This document shows positions 51,473 to 62,936 of a stretch of 64,000 nt of DNA, piece after piece. Within the stretch, counting starts at the first letter, position 1, and each line of letters opens with the position of its first letter. Source of the stretch: Limnochorda pilosa (GTDB lineage Bacteria > Bacillota > Limnochordia > Limnochordales > Limnochordaceae); NCBI RefSeq assembly GCF_001544015.1, contig NZ_AP014924.1:1488001-1552000 (forward strand), written 5' to 3'. The notes beneath the pieces are model-generated. The model was not told the DNA's origin and did not search any database. It saw only the letters and a program-made list of their open reading frames with translations. Both the position numbers and the translations under genes were made by a program.

Positions 51473-53167
51473 ATGAAGGGCCGACCGCGCCGGATCCTGC
51501 TCATACTTCCTCTTCTTCTCTGGACATGGTGGGCGGGACCGATCCGGGCCGACGAGGCCGCCCGGATGATCGAAGAACCCGGCTTGCATGGCAGCCATGG
51601 TCTGGTAGGCGACCCAACCAACCCCTTGACGGGTGAGTACCTCTTCAGCCGGACGGACCTTACCGTCCCCGGAGTCGGCATCCCCTTCGAGTTCACCCGG
51701 GCCTATGGATCCAACTCGTCGATCAACGGGCCGCTGGGTCCCAAGTGGACCCACACGTACAACCGGACGCTCACGATGCTTTGGAACTACTCCATGGATG
51801 TCCGGGACGAGCAGGGGCGCAGGTGGCACTACCGCTTCATACCGGATCCCGAGATCCCCGTGGACTCCTTCGACGGGGACCCTTTGATCGAGATAAGCCT
51901 CGATCTGGGGTACTTCGTCTCCAGCGTACTCAACTCCAACACCCTGCACCGCAACCTGGACGGGACGTATGTGGAGCGCACCAAGGAAGGTCTGGAGTAC
52001 CATTACGACGGGTACTGGGCGAAATGGCGGGGCGAGAACCAAAAACCGACGGCGGGCAAGCTCCTGTCCATCACCGATCGCAACGGCAACCGCATCAGCC
52101 TCACCTACGATGAGGAGGGGCGGCTGATCCGGGTTGAAGACACCGTCGGCCGCAGGTACGACCTCTTCTATGAAGGGCATCTCCTGGTGGAGCTCAGGGA
52201 CCCAGAGGATCGCCGGTGGCGCTACGGCTACGACGAGTCGGGGCGCCTGACGCAGGTTGCGAACCCCATCGGGGCCATCTGGCAGTTCGCGTACGACTCC
52301 GAGGGCCGGATGACCCGGCGTACGAGCCCCTTGGGGCCGAGCGTCCGGTATCGGTACGACGAAGAGGGGCGAGTGAGCGAGGTCTTCGGGCTGGACGGGT
52401 CGCTGATCAACCGCTTCCGGTATGAGCGGGGCGATCTCCTGCGCACCGAGTACACGGACATGGCGGGTGGAAAGACGGTCTACGTCTTCGACGCCACGGG
52501 GCACCTCATCGAGGTGCAGCACCCGTCGGGCGGCGTGACCCAGCACGAGTACGATGACGGCTTCAACCGGATACGATCGGCCTACTCTGAGGAGGGAGAG
52601 ACGAGGGCCCGCTACGACGAACGGAAGAACGTGGTCGAGTGGTTCGAGCCGTCGGGGGAGGCCTACCGTTTCACCTACGAGCCGGATTTCAACGGGGTCA
52701 CCCGAATCGTCGACGGGCGCGGGAACGTGACGGAGCTGACGTATGACGACCGAGGCAACCTGATCCGGGTCGTCGACCCGCAGAACGGGACGACACGCTA
52801 TACGTACCACCGCAACGGGCTGCCGGCGACGGTCACCGATCCCGAAGGGCGCGTCACTGCCTTCGTCTATGACGAGCAGGGCAACCTCGTCACCCGCATG
52901 GAGCACGACGGGGCGCTGACCCGCTACACCTACGACGGCCTCGGCAACCTGCTGAGCGAGACCGATCCCGCGGGGCGGACGACCCGGTACCACTACGACG
53001 AGCTCGGACAGGTGGTCCGGGTGGACGAACCGTCGGGCGCACAGCATCGCTACACCTATGACCTGGAGGGGAACCTGGTTGCCTACGAGGATCCCTCCGG
53101 GAGGATTCACCGATGGCCGTACGATCGCCTAGGGCGAACCTGGCCCTCCCTCGGGGAGATAGACTAG
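51473..53167 (+). CDS. Truncated Rhs/YD-repeat protein
   Basis: 564 residues: signal peptide (RRILLILPLLLWTWWAGPIR), a conserved Rhs N-terminal segment (NPLTGEYLFSRTDLTVPGVGIPFEFTRAYGS, GWKW-like GPKWTHTYN), then about 14 YD repeats (YDEEGRLIRVEDTVGRRYDL, YDGLGNLLSETDPAGRTTRY, YDELGQVVRVDEPSGAQHRY). It stops at GRTWPSLGEID with no core terminus and no toxin tip. No repeats continue in other frames after 53167, so the 3' part is missing, not frameshifted. It could be a remnant or a short secreted variant. Confidence 0.82.
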   Translation: MKGRPRRILLILPLLLWTWWAGPIRADEAARMIEEPGLHGSHGLVGDPTNPLTGEYLFSRTDLTVPGVGIPFEFTRAYGSNSSINGPLGPKWTHTYNRTLTMLWNYSMDVRDEQGRRWHYRFIPDPEIPVDSFDGDPLIEISLDLGYFVSSVLNSNTLHRNLDGTYVERTKEGLEYHYDGYWAKWRGENQKPTAGKLLSITDRNGNRISLTYDEEGRLIRVEDTVGRRYDLFYEGHLLVELRDPEDRRWRYGYDESGRLTQVANPIGAIWQFAYDSEGRMTRRTSPLGPSVRYRYDEEGRVSEVFGLDGSLINRFRYERGDLLRTEYTDMAGGKTVYVFDATGHLIEVQHPSGGVTQHEYDDGFNRIRSAYSEEGETRARYDERKNVVEWFEPSGEAYRFTYEPDFNGVTRIVDGRGNVTELTYDDRGNLIRVVDPQNGTTRYTYHRNGLPATVTDPEGRVTAFVYDEQGNLVTRMEHDGALTRYTYDGLGNLLSETDPAGRTTRYHYDELGQVVRVDEPSGAQHRYTYDLEGNLVAYEDPSGRIHRWPYDRLGRTWPSLGEID

Positions 53168-53222
53168 CCGCGCGCGTCCACCGCCGCTCCCCTGCCTCCT
53201 CGGCCGGGAAGGTCCTGAAGAC

Positions 53223-53951
53223 CTATCCCTTGGCCCCAGCGACTCGGGCGGGAAGCTCCCTAAGCCACCGAACGCCCTCGGGCGAGACAGAGCAGGCGGC
53301 GGCCCGCACCTGGACGCCAGCCTCGTGCGCCCGCCGCAGCGTTCGGGCGAAGGCCGGATCGTTGGCGGCGTAGGGCGCGAAGGCGCGGGCGTCGTCTCTC
53401 AGGATAACGAAGAGGACCATGGCCAGGGCGCCGATCCGGCGGGCTTCGATCAGCTCCTCCAGGTGGCGGCGGCCCCGGTCGGTGGGAGCGTCGGGGAAGA
53501 GCGCGACGCCCTCCTGCACCAGGGTGACGGACTTGGCCTCGCCCCAGAAGGGACGGCCCGTTCCCGACTCGGTGCCGGCCAGGTCCAGCCGGCTTTGCCT
53601 GAAGCAGACCTCCTGCCGGAGCTCCGAAAGGCGGGGGGCCCTGGCCAGCAGGCCAAGCTCCAGGATCCGTAGGGCCAGGCGTCCGGGCAGGCGGGCGTCG
53701 ACGCTCACCCAGCCCGTCCTGTCGCGGCCGGCCGCCTGCACCAGCACCAGGTCGCCGCAGGTGCGGCGGGCGGGGTCGGTGGAGGCGCGAAGAAGCCCGG
53801 GGGTGCCCGGGCGGAGCAGTTCGTTGAGGCGACCCGAGTTGGGCAGGTGGGCGAGGGCAGGGGCACCGTGCCTGTCCACGCGAACGGCGAAGCGGTTCAC
53901 CCGCCGCACCACCCGGACCGGCTCCAGCCCCCCGGCGAAGGAGAGCAACAT
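53223..53951 (-). CDS. sfsA: SfsA family protein (DNA/RNA nuclease)
   Basis: 242 residues. RVNRFAVRVDRHGAPALAHLPNSGRLNELLRPG is the SfsA N-terminal OB part; FGEAKSVTLV-type FWGEAKSVTLVQEGVALFPDAPTDRGRRHLEEL is the nuclease core (Glu-x-Lys); IRRxAGVxVRA near the end (AHEAGVQVRAAACSV) completes it. Named for sugar fermentation stimulation, the family is now regarded as nucleases. The ATG at 53951 has a weak site. Convergent with the Rhs gene, 55 bp apart. Confidence 0.9.
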   Translation of the reverse strand: MLLSFAGGLEPVRVVRRVNRFAVRVDRHGAPALAHLPNSGRLNELLRPGTPGLLRASTDPARRTCGDLVLVQAAGRDRTGWVSVDARLPGRLALRILELGLLARAPRLSELRQEVCFRQSRLDLAGTESGTGRPFWGEAKSVTLVQEGVALFPDAPTDRGRRHLEELIEARRIGALAMVLFVILRDDARAFAPYAANDPAFARTLRRAHEAGVQVRAAACSVSPEGVRWLRELPARVAGAKG

Positions 53952-54031
53952 CAAGCCGCCTGCACCCGCCCGGGCCCCGCGGGACCCGGGCGCGTCCGGC
54001 ACGTCTCTCCCCGAACAGGCTTCATGCGGGC

Positions 54032-54442
54032 CTAGCGGCCGTTGCACTCCCGGCACAGGCCATGGAATTCGAGCCGGTGGCTCTCGATCCTGCCGTCGGT
54101 CCACTCGGCGGCCTTGGCCTCGAGACCCTCCACCAGTGGCATCTCCAGGTCCTCGATGCGGCCGCAGTCGTCGCACACGAAGTGGTAGTGAAGCCGGGGA
54201 TCGCCGTCGTAGCGGCTGTAGGAGCTGCCGTACGACATCTCCTGGGCCTCGCCCATCTCCGTGAGGATCTTCAGGTTGCGGTAGACGGTCCCCAGGCTGA
54301 TGTGCGGGATCTCCTTGCGGACCTCCTGGTAGATCCAGTCGGCGGTGGGGTGCTCGTGCGTCATCCGGAGGACCCGCAGGATCGCCTCGCGCTGGCGCGT
54401 GTGCCGGAGGAAGCGGGGACGCTTCTGCTGCTGGATGGACAT
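54032..54442 (-). CDS. perR: Fur-family regulator, PerR-like
   Basis: 136 residues: winged helix (RQREAILRVLRMTHEHPTADWIYQEVRKEIPHISLGTVYRNLKIL), YGSSYSRYDGDPRLHYHFVCDDCG, and the structural zinc cysteines CDDC and CREC. RYDGDPRLHYHF and RLEFHGLC-REC align best with PerR; the regulatory Asp/His set appears present. PerR senses peroxide by metal-catalysed oxidation; Fur or Zur specificity cannot be excluded by eye. ATG at 54442 has GGGAGG upstream; its own promoter region has AT-rich sequence that could be a PerR box. Confidence 0.87.
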   Translation of the reverse strand: MSIQQQKRPRFLRHTRQREAILRVLRMTHEHPTADWIYQEVRKEIPHISLGTVYRNLKILTEMGEAQEMSYGSSYSRYDGDPRLHYHFVCDDCGRIEDLEMPLVEGLEAKAAEWTDGRIESHRLEFHGLCRECNGR

Positions 54443-54877
54443 CGTGCATGCCTCCCTCAGGTCCGGGCCCAAGTCTCCGCTCGGTTCCGCGGAAAAGGGG
54501 AATCATTACCCGACCCCACTTTATTACGGATTTCACAAGCGGTCAATCACGCCTTCTTACTAGTATCGACAGGACATAGCTCTCTTTATCATTAGTACAT
54601 CTGACCCCCACGCGACGGGACATGTCACGTGCCAGTCCCTCATCGACGTGACGGGAACTAGGGTGGCAGTGGTAATGACATCGGGTCGCAACCGGATGCG
54701 CGACCGAACGGCTCGGGCCGTGCAACGCGGCGAAGGGCGCCCGGACGCGCCAGCGGGCGCGAAGACGACCGGGCAGGTACCCGACCGCCTCCCAGTCCGC
54801 ACGCCTCACCGTGTGCCTCGCCAGGGGGCGCGCCTCGCCAGGCGCGGAGGGTGTGCGCCGCGCCCGGCGAGGGCCGT
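54443..54877. other. Intergenic region between perR-like gene and acnA
   Basis: 435 bp without a supported gene. On the minus strand TTGACC (54541-54546) and TAAAGT (54518-54523), 17-bp spacer, form a promoter for the perR-like gene; the AT-rich spacer around 54519-54530 could hold its operator. Near 54814-54845 GCCTCGCCAGG occurs twice as a direct repeat just past the acnA stop. Confidence 0.5.
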
Positions 54878-57604
<2,727 letters not shown>

Positions 57605-57668
57605 GGATGTCCCTCCCACAAAGACCCCTGCAACTGGTATTGGATGCTGTGACAAACGGTACGAGACC

Positions 57669-57697
57669 ATTATACCGGGGCGGGGTGGGGGGAACAA
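57669..57697 (-). promoter_or_regulatory. Promoter of acnA
   Basis: On the minus strand TATAAT (57669-57674) with TTGTTC (57692-57697) 17 bp upstream, 65 bp before the ATG. Confidence 0.65.
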
Positions 57698-58070
57698 GAA
57701 AGGGGTGGCGGCGTCGCGCGGGCACGAACGGCCACAGCTTCGTCGCTGCTGGCTTCGCCGCAGAGGAGATGGGGAGGAGGCGCCGGGCATCTATGACGAA
57801 ATCTAGACTGCACGGTGCCGCCCAGGAGGGCGCCCCCGTACCAATGATCCCAAGCGACTCATGCGCACCTTGACAACTGGTTCACCGTCGTTGATTTGGC
57901 CTGACGAGTTGTTCAGCATGACACGGCATTCGATCCGAGGGGAGTCGATACGAACGCGAGGGAGGACGAGTAGCCGCGACTATAGGCATAAGTGTGGCAA
58001 GTGTGTCGCACCTCAGCACTTCCGGGGGGCTTCGTGAATCGACACGCCACGAAGAGGCCGTTTGCTTAGT
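57698..58070 (+). promoter_or_regulatory. CRISPR leader region
   Basis: Non-coding and AT-richer than its surroundings from about 57840. Orientation of the repeats makes this the leader side. Features: TTGACA at 57870-57875 without a clear -10, a tandem AAGTGTG direct repeat near 57990-58006, and a 7-bp inverted repeat CTTCGTG (58030-58036) / CACGAAG (58048-58054) just before the first repeat. Confidence 0.6.
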
Positions 58071-61000
58071 GTGATCCCCACGCGCGTGGGGGTGAACCGC
58101 CAGAGGCCCAGGGATCGGATCATCCGTTGGCGTGATCCCCACGCGCGTGGGGGTGAACCGCTTATTGCTGCCGTCGCTATTGCCTATGAACGGTGATCCC
58201 CACGCGCGTGGGGGTGAACCGTTCCAGGCCGCGTCTCAGCTCGTCTCGAACGTGTGATCCCCACGCGCGTGGGGGTGAACCGTCGATGCCGTCCTGGAGC
58301 ACCTGGACGCTCATGTGATCCCCACGCGCGTGGGGGTGAACCGTGGAGCCCGGCGCTGTTGATACTGCTGGTCTGGTGATCCCCACGCGCGTGGGGGTGA
58401 ACCGGCTGCCTCTCAGTAGACCGTTCCTCCACCAGCGTGATCCCCACGCGCGTGGGGGTGAACCGGCCCTCAACGGGGACATCCACGAGATCAAGGAGTG
58501 ATCCCCACGCGCGTGGGGGTGAACCGAACCTGCTTGCCATGGCGCATCTGCTTCCAGTGTGATCCCCACGCGCGTGGGGGTGAACCGGCAGAGATACCGG
58601 ATAGCGTTCGCCGTCAGGTGTGATCCCCACGCGCGTGGGGGTGAACCGAACGACTGGTACGGAATGAGCCCGTTGGAAGTGTGATCCCCACGCGCGTGGG
58701 GGTGAACCGCAGGCGACTCGCCTGTCGGAGCCAGAGTTGCAGTGATCCCCACGCGCGTGGGGGTGAACCGTCGAGCGTGTGGCTCTGCCGACCAGCGAGG
58801 AAGTGATCCCCACGCGCGTGGGGGTGAACCACGGCATACTCGACGTAGACGTGGTAATGAGAAGTGATCCCCACGCGCGTGGGGGTGAACCGAGCCGGCC
58901 CCGGACGGGCAGGCGGAGCGCGGGGTGATCCCCACGCGCGTGGGGGTGAACCGCAGGTGGAGCAGCTCACCGCCACGGTGCAGCGGTGATCCCCACGCGC
59001 GTGGGGGTGAACCGGCACAGGAGGCGGAGCAGCAGCAGTGACTCATGTGATCCCCACGCGCGTGGGGGTGAACCGGTCGCCCTCGCCCGCTTCCAGGCCA
59101 TGACTCCGTGATCCCCACGCGCGTGGGGGTGAACCGTAGGTGGCGACAACCTCGCGCAGAGACTGCAGGTGATCCCCACGCGCGTGGGGGTGAACCGACT
59201 CGGGCCGACCGGATCATCGGCGAGGTCAAGTGATCCCCACGCGCGTGGGGGTGAACCGACGCCCGCTCCGCCAATTGCGAGAGCCGCCGCGTGATCCCCA
59301 CGCGCGTGGGGGTGAACCGAGAACAGGAGGGCGGACAATGAGACGCCGTGAGGGATCCCCACGCGCGTGGGGGTGAACCGCTACGCCGGGCACCGCATCC
59401 TGCAAAGCCGCGGTGATCCCCACGCGCGTGGGGGTGAACCGGTGGCAGGAGAATCGGCCGATCAGTAGAATAGGTGATCCCCACGCGCGTGGGGGTGAAC
59501 CGCTGCGCCTGGAGGAGGGCCGGGACAGGGCGGTGTGATCCCCACGCGCGTGGGGGTGAACCGGTCGTTCCGTCGCCCACTGGCACTGGCATCACGTGAT
59601 CCCCACGCGCGTGGGGGTGAACCGGGCGCGCTGGCGGTCCGGGCGGATCGAAAGCCGTGATCCCCACGCGCGTGGGGGTGAACCGGTGCGCCGCAAGAAT
59701 ATCCGGCCCCAGCACTGGTGATCCCCAGGCGCGTGGGGGTGAACCGACGACGGGCGGGGACTACGGGGGCGGGACGGTGTGATCCCCACGCGCGTGGGGG
59801 TGAACCCTCTGACCGGAACTCCCACCGCGTCGGGTGTGCGTGATCCCCACGCGCGTGGGGGTGAACCGACAAGCGCCTGCAGTACGAGGAACGGAAGTAC
59901 GTGATCCCCACGCGCGTGGGGGTGAACCGGCAAGTCCAGCAACGCAGGCGCGGAGCTCACCGTGATCCCCACGCGCGTGGGGGTGAACCGGACCTCGGAC
60001 TCATCATCCTCCATCACTGGGAGTGATCCCCACGCGCGTGGGGGTGAACCGGTTCCGACGGCAAGCCCTACGCGTGGGAGCTCGTGATCCCCACGCGCGT
60101 GGGGGTGAACCGAGGGGCTGGTCCGGCCGGCGGGCCTCCAGGACGTGATCCCCACGCGCGTGGGGGTGAACCCCCGCGGCCATCGGGGCGAACGTGGATG
60201 CCTTCGTGATCCCCACGCGCGTGGGGGTGAACCGAAGGCGTCGGCGTCGGTTCTGGAGATGTACGAGTGATCCCCACGCGCGTGGGGGTGAACCAACACG
60301 GCCGGATGGGCCGCAATCGCACGGGCCGTGATCCCCACGCGCGTGGGGGTGAACCGGTGCTCCATGTCGCGCACAATGCCGGGGATAAGTGATCCCCACG
60401 CGCGTGGGGGTGAACCGGCGTACAGGCCGAGTGCTCTGGGGCCGCCCCAGTGATCCCCACGCGCGTGGGGGTGAACCGACGTGACGTACATCCTCACCAA
60501 CTGGCACGTGGTGATCCCCACGCGCGTGGGGGTGAACCGTTTACAGGACGCCAGTGTCTCATGGCCTCCACGTGATCCCCACGCGCGTGGGGGTGAACCG
60601 GTACCACCTCCTGTCGAGTCTCAGCGGTTGCCGTGATCCCCACGCGCGTGGGGGTGAACCGACCACGGGCATCGCGATCAAGGCTGTGCGGGCGTGATCC
60701 CCACGCGCGTGGGGGTGAACCGCCGGCGTCCTCCACCGCGCACGCCATGCGGTGGTGATCCCCACGCGCGTGGGGGTGAACCGATGGCCCCGACGAGGTA
60801 CCCGAGACCGTCCCGGTGATCCCCACGCGCGTGGGGGTGAACCGGGCGGCGGCGAGGCGGGGGAGGTGGCAAGGACGTGATCCCCACGCGCGTGGGGGTG
60901 AACCGGTAGGTGAGATACTCCGTCCGAAGCTCATGGAGTGATCCCCACGCGCGTGGGGGTGAACCGGCGACCGGCTTCAACGCCAACGGCCAGCTTGGGT

Positions 61001-62552
61001 GATCCCCACGCGCGTGGGGGTGAACCGCGAGGGCGCCGCCCAGGTTGGTCGCGAGGTAGGTGATCCCCACGCGCGTGGGGGTGAACCGTCGGAGGTGCAG
61101 CCATGAAACTCCGCTGGCGTGTGATCCCCACGCGCGTGGGGGTGAACCGATAGCATGGCTGCGGCAGTAACGGCTGCCGCAGTGATCCCCACGCGCGTGG
61201 GGGTGAACCGACGCCAACGGCCAGTACATCTGGCAGCCCGGCGTGATCCCCACGCGCGTGGGGGTGAACCGAGGGGCAATCGGAACCTCGCTGCCCTTGA
61301 GATGTGATCCCCACGCGCGTGGGGGTGAACCGGAGCAGGCGGAAGTCGAAGAGGTTTACAACGAGTGATCCCCACGCGCGTGGGGGTGAACCGCCACGGC
61401 CATAGCCAGGGCCTGCGGCATGATCGTGATCCCCACGCGCGTGGGGGTGAACCGCGGGATGTCAGCGTCCGGCATCTCCGACCGGTGTGATCCCCACGCG
61501 CGTGGGGGTGAACCGAGCCGCACGGTGGCCTGCGCGACGGGTGAGTCGTGATCCCCACGCGCGTGGGGGTGAACCGCGCCAGTGACTCCAGAGCTTGATG
61601 TCACCCTGGTGATCCCCACGCGCGTGGGGGTGAACCGCAGACCGGGCAGTGGAGGAGCCGCGCCCGCTCGTGATCCCCACGCGCGTGGGGGTGAACCGTG
61701 GGCGATGATCCAGGGAGCCAGGCGCCACTTGTGATCCCCACGCGCGTGGGGGTGAACCGCTGGCCGAAATTGCCTGGTGGCGCAACAGAGTGTGATCCCC
61801 ACGCGCGTGGGGGTGAACCGAACCGAAAAAGAGGAAAGAAGAATCGGCGAAAGTGATCCCCACGCGCGTGGGGGTGAACCGACACCGAAGGCGAGCCGTT
61901 GGAGCCGTCGACGGTGATCCCCACGCGCGTGGGGGTGAACCGGTGGGGGCGCGAGAAAAAGTGGGGGCGGGGGCGTGATCCCCACGCGCGTGGGGGTGAA
62001 CCGTAGAGAATGATGATCCCGGCCCACTTGATCACGTGATCCCCACGCGCGTGGGGGTGAACCGCGAACTCGGGACCCGCCACCATGCCCAACGGTGTGA
62101 TCCCCACGCGCGTGGGGGTGAACCGAAGGCAGCGAGAACTTCTCATCGGCCTTTGTGGTGATCCCCACGCGCGTGGGGGTGAACCGATGCTCGCGAAGCC
62201 CGCCTTGATGAAGTCGATGTGATCCCCACGCGCGTGGGGGTGAACCGACCGCGCATAGAGGTTCCATCCGACTCGCTGCGTGATCCCCACGCGCGTGGGG
62301 GTGAACCGGTGAGGCCCCGGATGAGGCCACAGGCGATGAAGTGATCCCCACGCGCGTGGGGGTGAACCGGTCAGCAGGCAGCAGGCGCTAGGAATGTTGG
62401 TGTGATCCCCACGCGCGTGGGGGTGAACCGGCGTTGCGAGCTGGAGGGCCGTTGCGTTTCCAGTGATCCCCACGCGCGTGGGGGTGAACCGCCGGGGGAT
62501 CCGTGCCATCCGCTGGCGGCAGGGTGATCCCCACGCGCGTGGGGGTGAATGG
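58071..62552 (+). CRISPR. Type I-E CRISPR array, 74 repeats / 73 spacers
   Basis: Counted by hand: repeats of 29 nt begin every 61 bp without exception from 58071 to 62524, so every spacer is 32 nt. The repeat begins GTGAT, has the palindrome CCCCACGCGCGTGGGG and ends GGTGAACCG, the I-E layout. The last base is G in 69 of the first 73 repeats; A at 58831 and 60295, C at 59807 and 60173. Internal variants: position 2 G for T at 59353 and one C-to-G in the palindrome of the repeat at 59718. The last repeat (62524) ends AATGG, marking the trailer end. cas3 follows 384 bp downstream on the same strand. Confidence 0.98.
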
Positions 62553-62936
62553 GAGAACCCGAGCTGCCCGTGGCGGATCGGCTGTTAGCAAGCTGCACCA
62601 GGCGCGACCCAAGTCATTCCCACGCGGCCTGGGGGCGGAATCTCGTGTACTACTCCGTACGTTCCCACGCGCTCGCAGGTGAGCCATACGCCTACCGGTG
62701 GCGGGACATGGCCCAGCCATCTAGGCATACGTAGCCGGGTGCACTAAGAGGAAACGTACCTTGGCGGGCGAATGCATGTACGGGAGGTGTGAGGGAGTCG
62801 TCGGATCACTCGACGGGTGGACCCGCGAATTCGCATGGTCTGTCTCGTTTCGGTTCTTGGAGAGCCTTGAGCGACGGTGCCTCATGGGACCGCTGAGGTG
62901 GGTGGATTCACGACTGACTGGAGGCCTGGACACTCC
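62553..62936 (+). repeat. Trailer region with decayed CRISPR repeats
   Basis: No gene is supported. Two degenerate repeats are visible: 62613-62640 (keeps CCCACGCG and TGGGGG) and about 62659-62685 (CCCACGCGC then GGTGAGCC, five mismatches over 22). Their spacing (89 and 45 bp) is off the 61-bp register, so indels have occurred. Beyond 62690 nothing recognisable is seen up to the cas3 start. Confidence 0.6.

Noticed and set aside
58177-62509. Long minus-strand proline/arginine-rich frames with repeated SPPRAWGS, FTPTRVGIT and VHPHARGDH units
   Set aside because: They are translations of the CRISPR repeats; the 61-bp period shifts frame each unit, and spacers are unrelated. No ribosome sites or homology.
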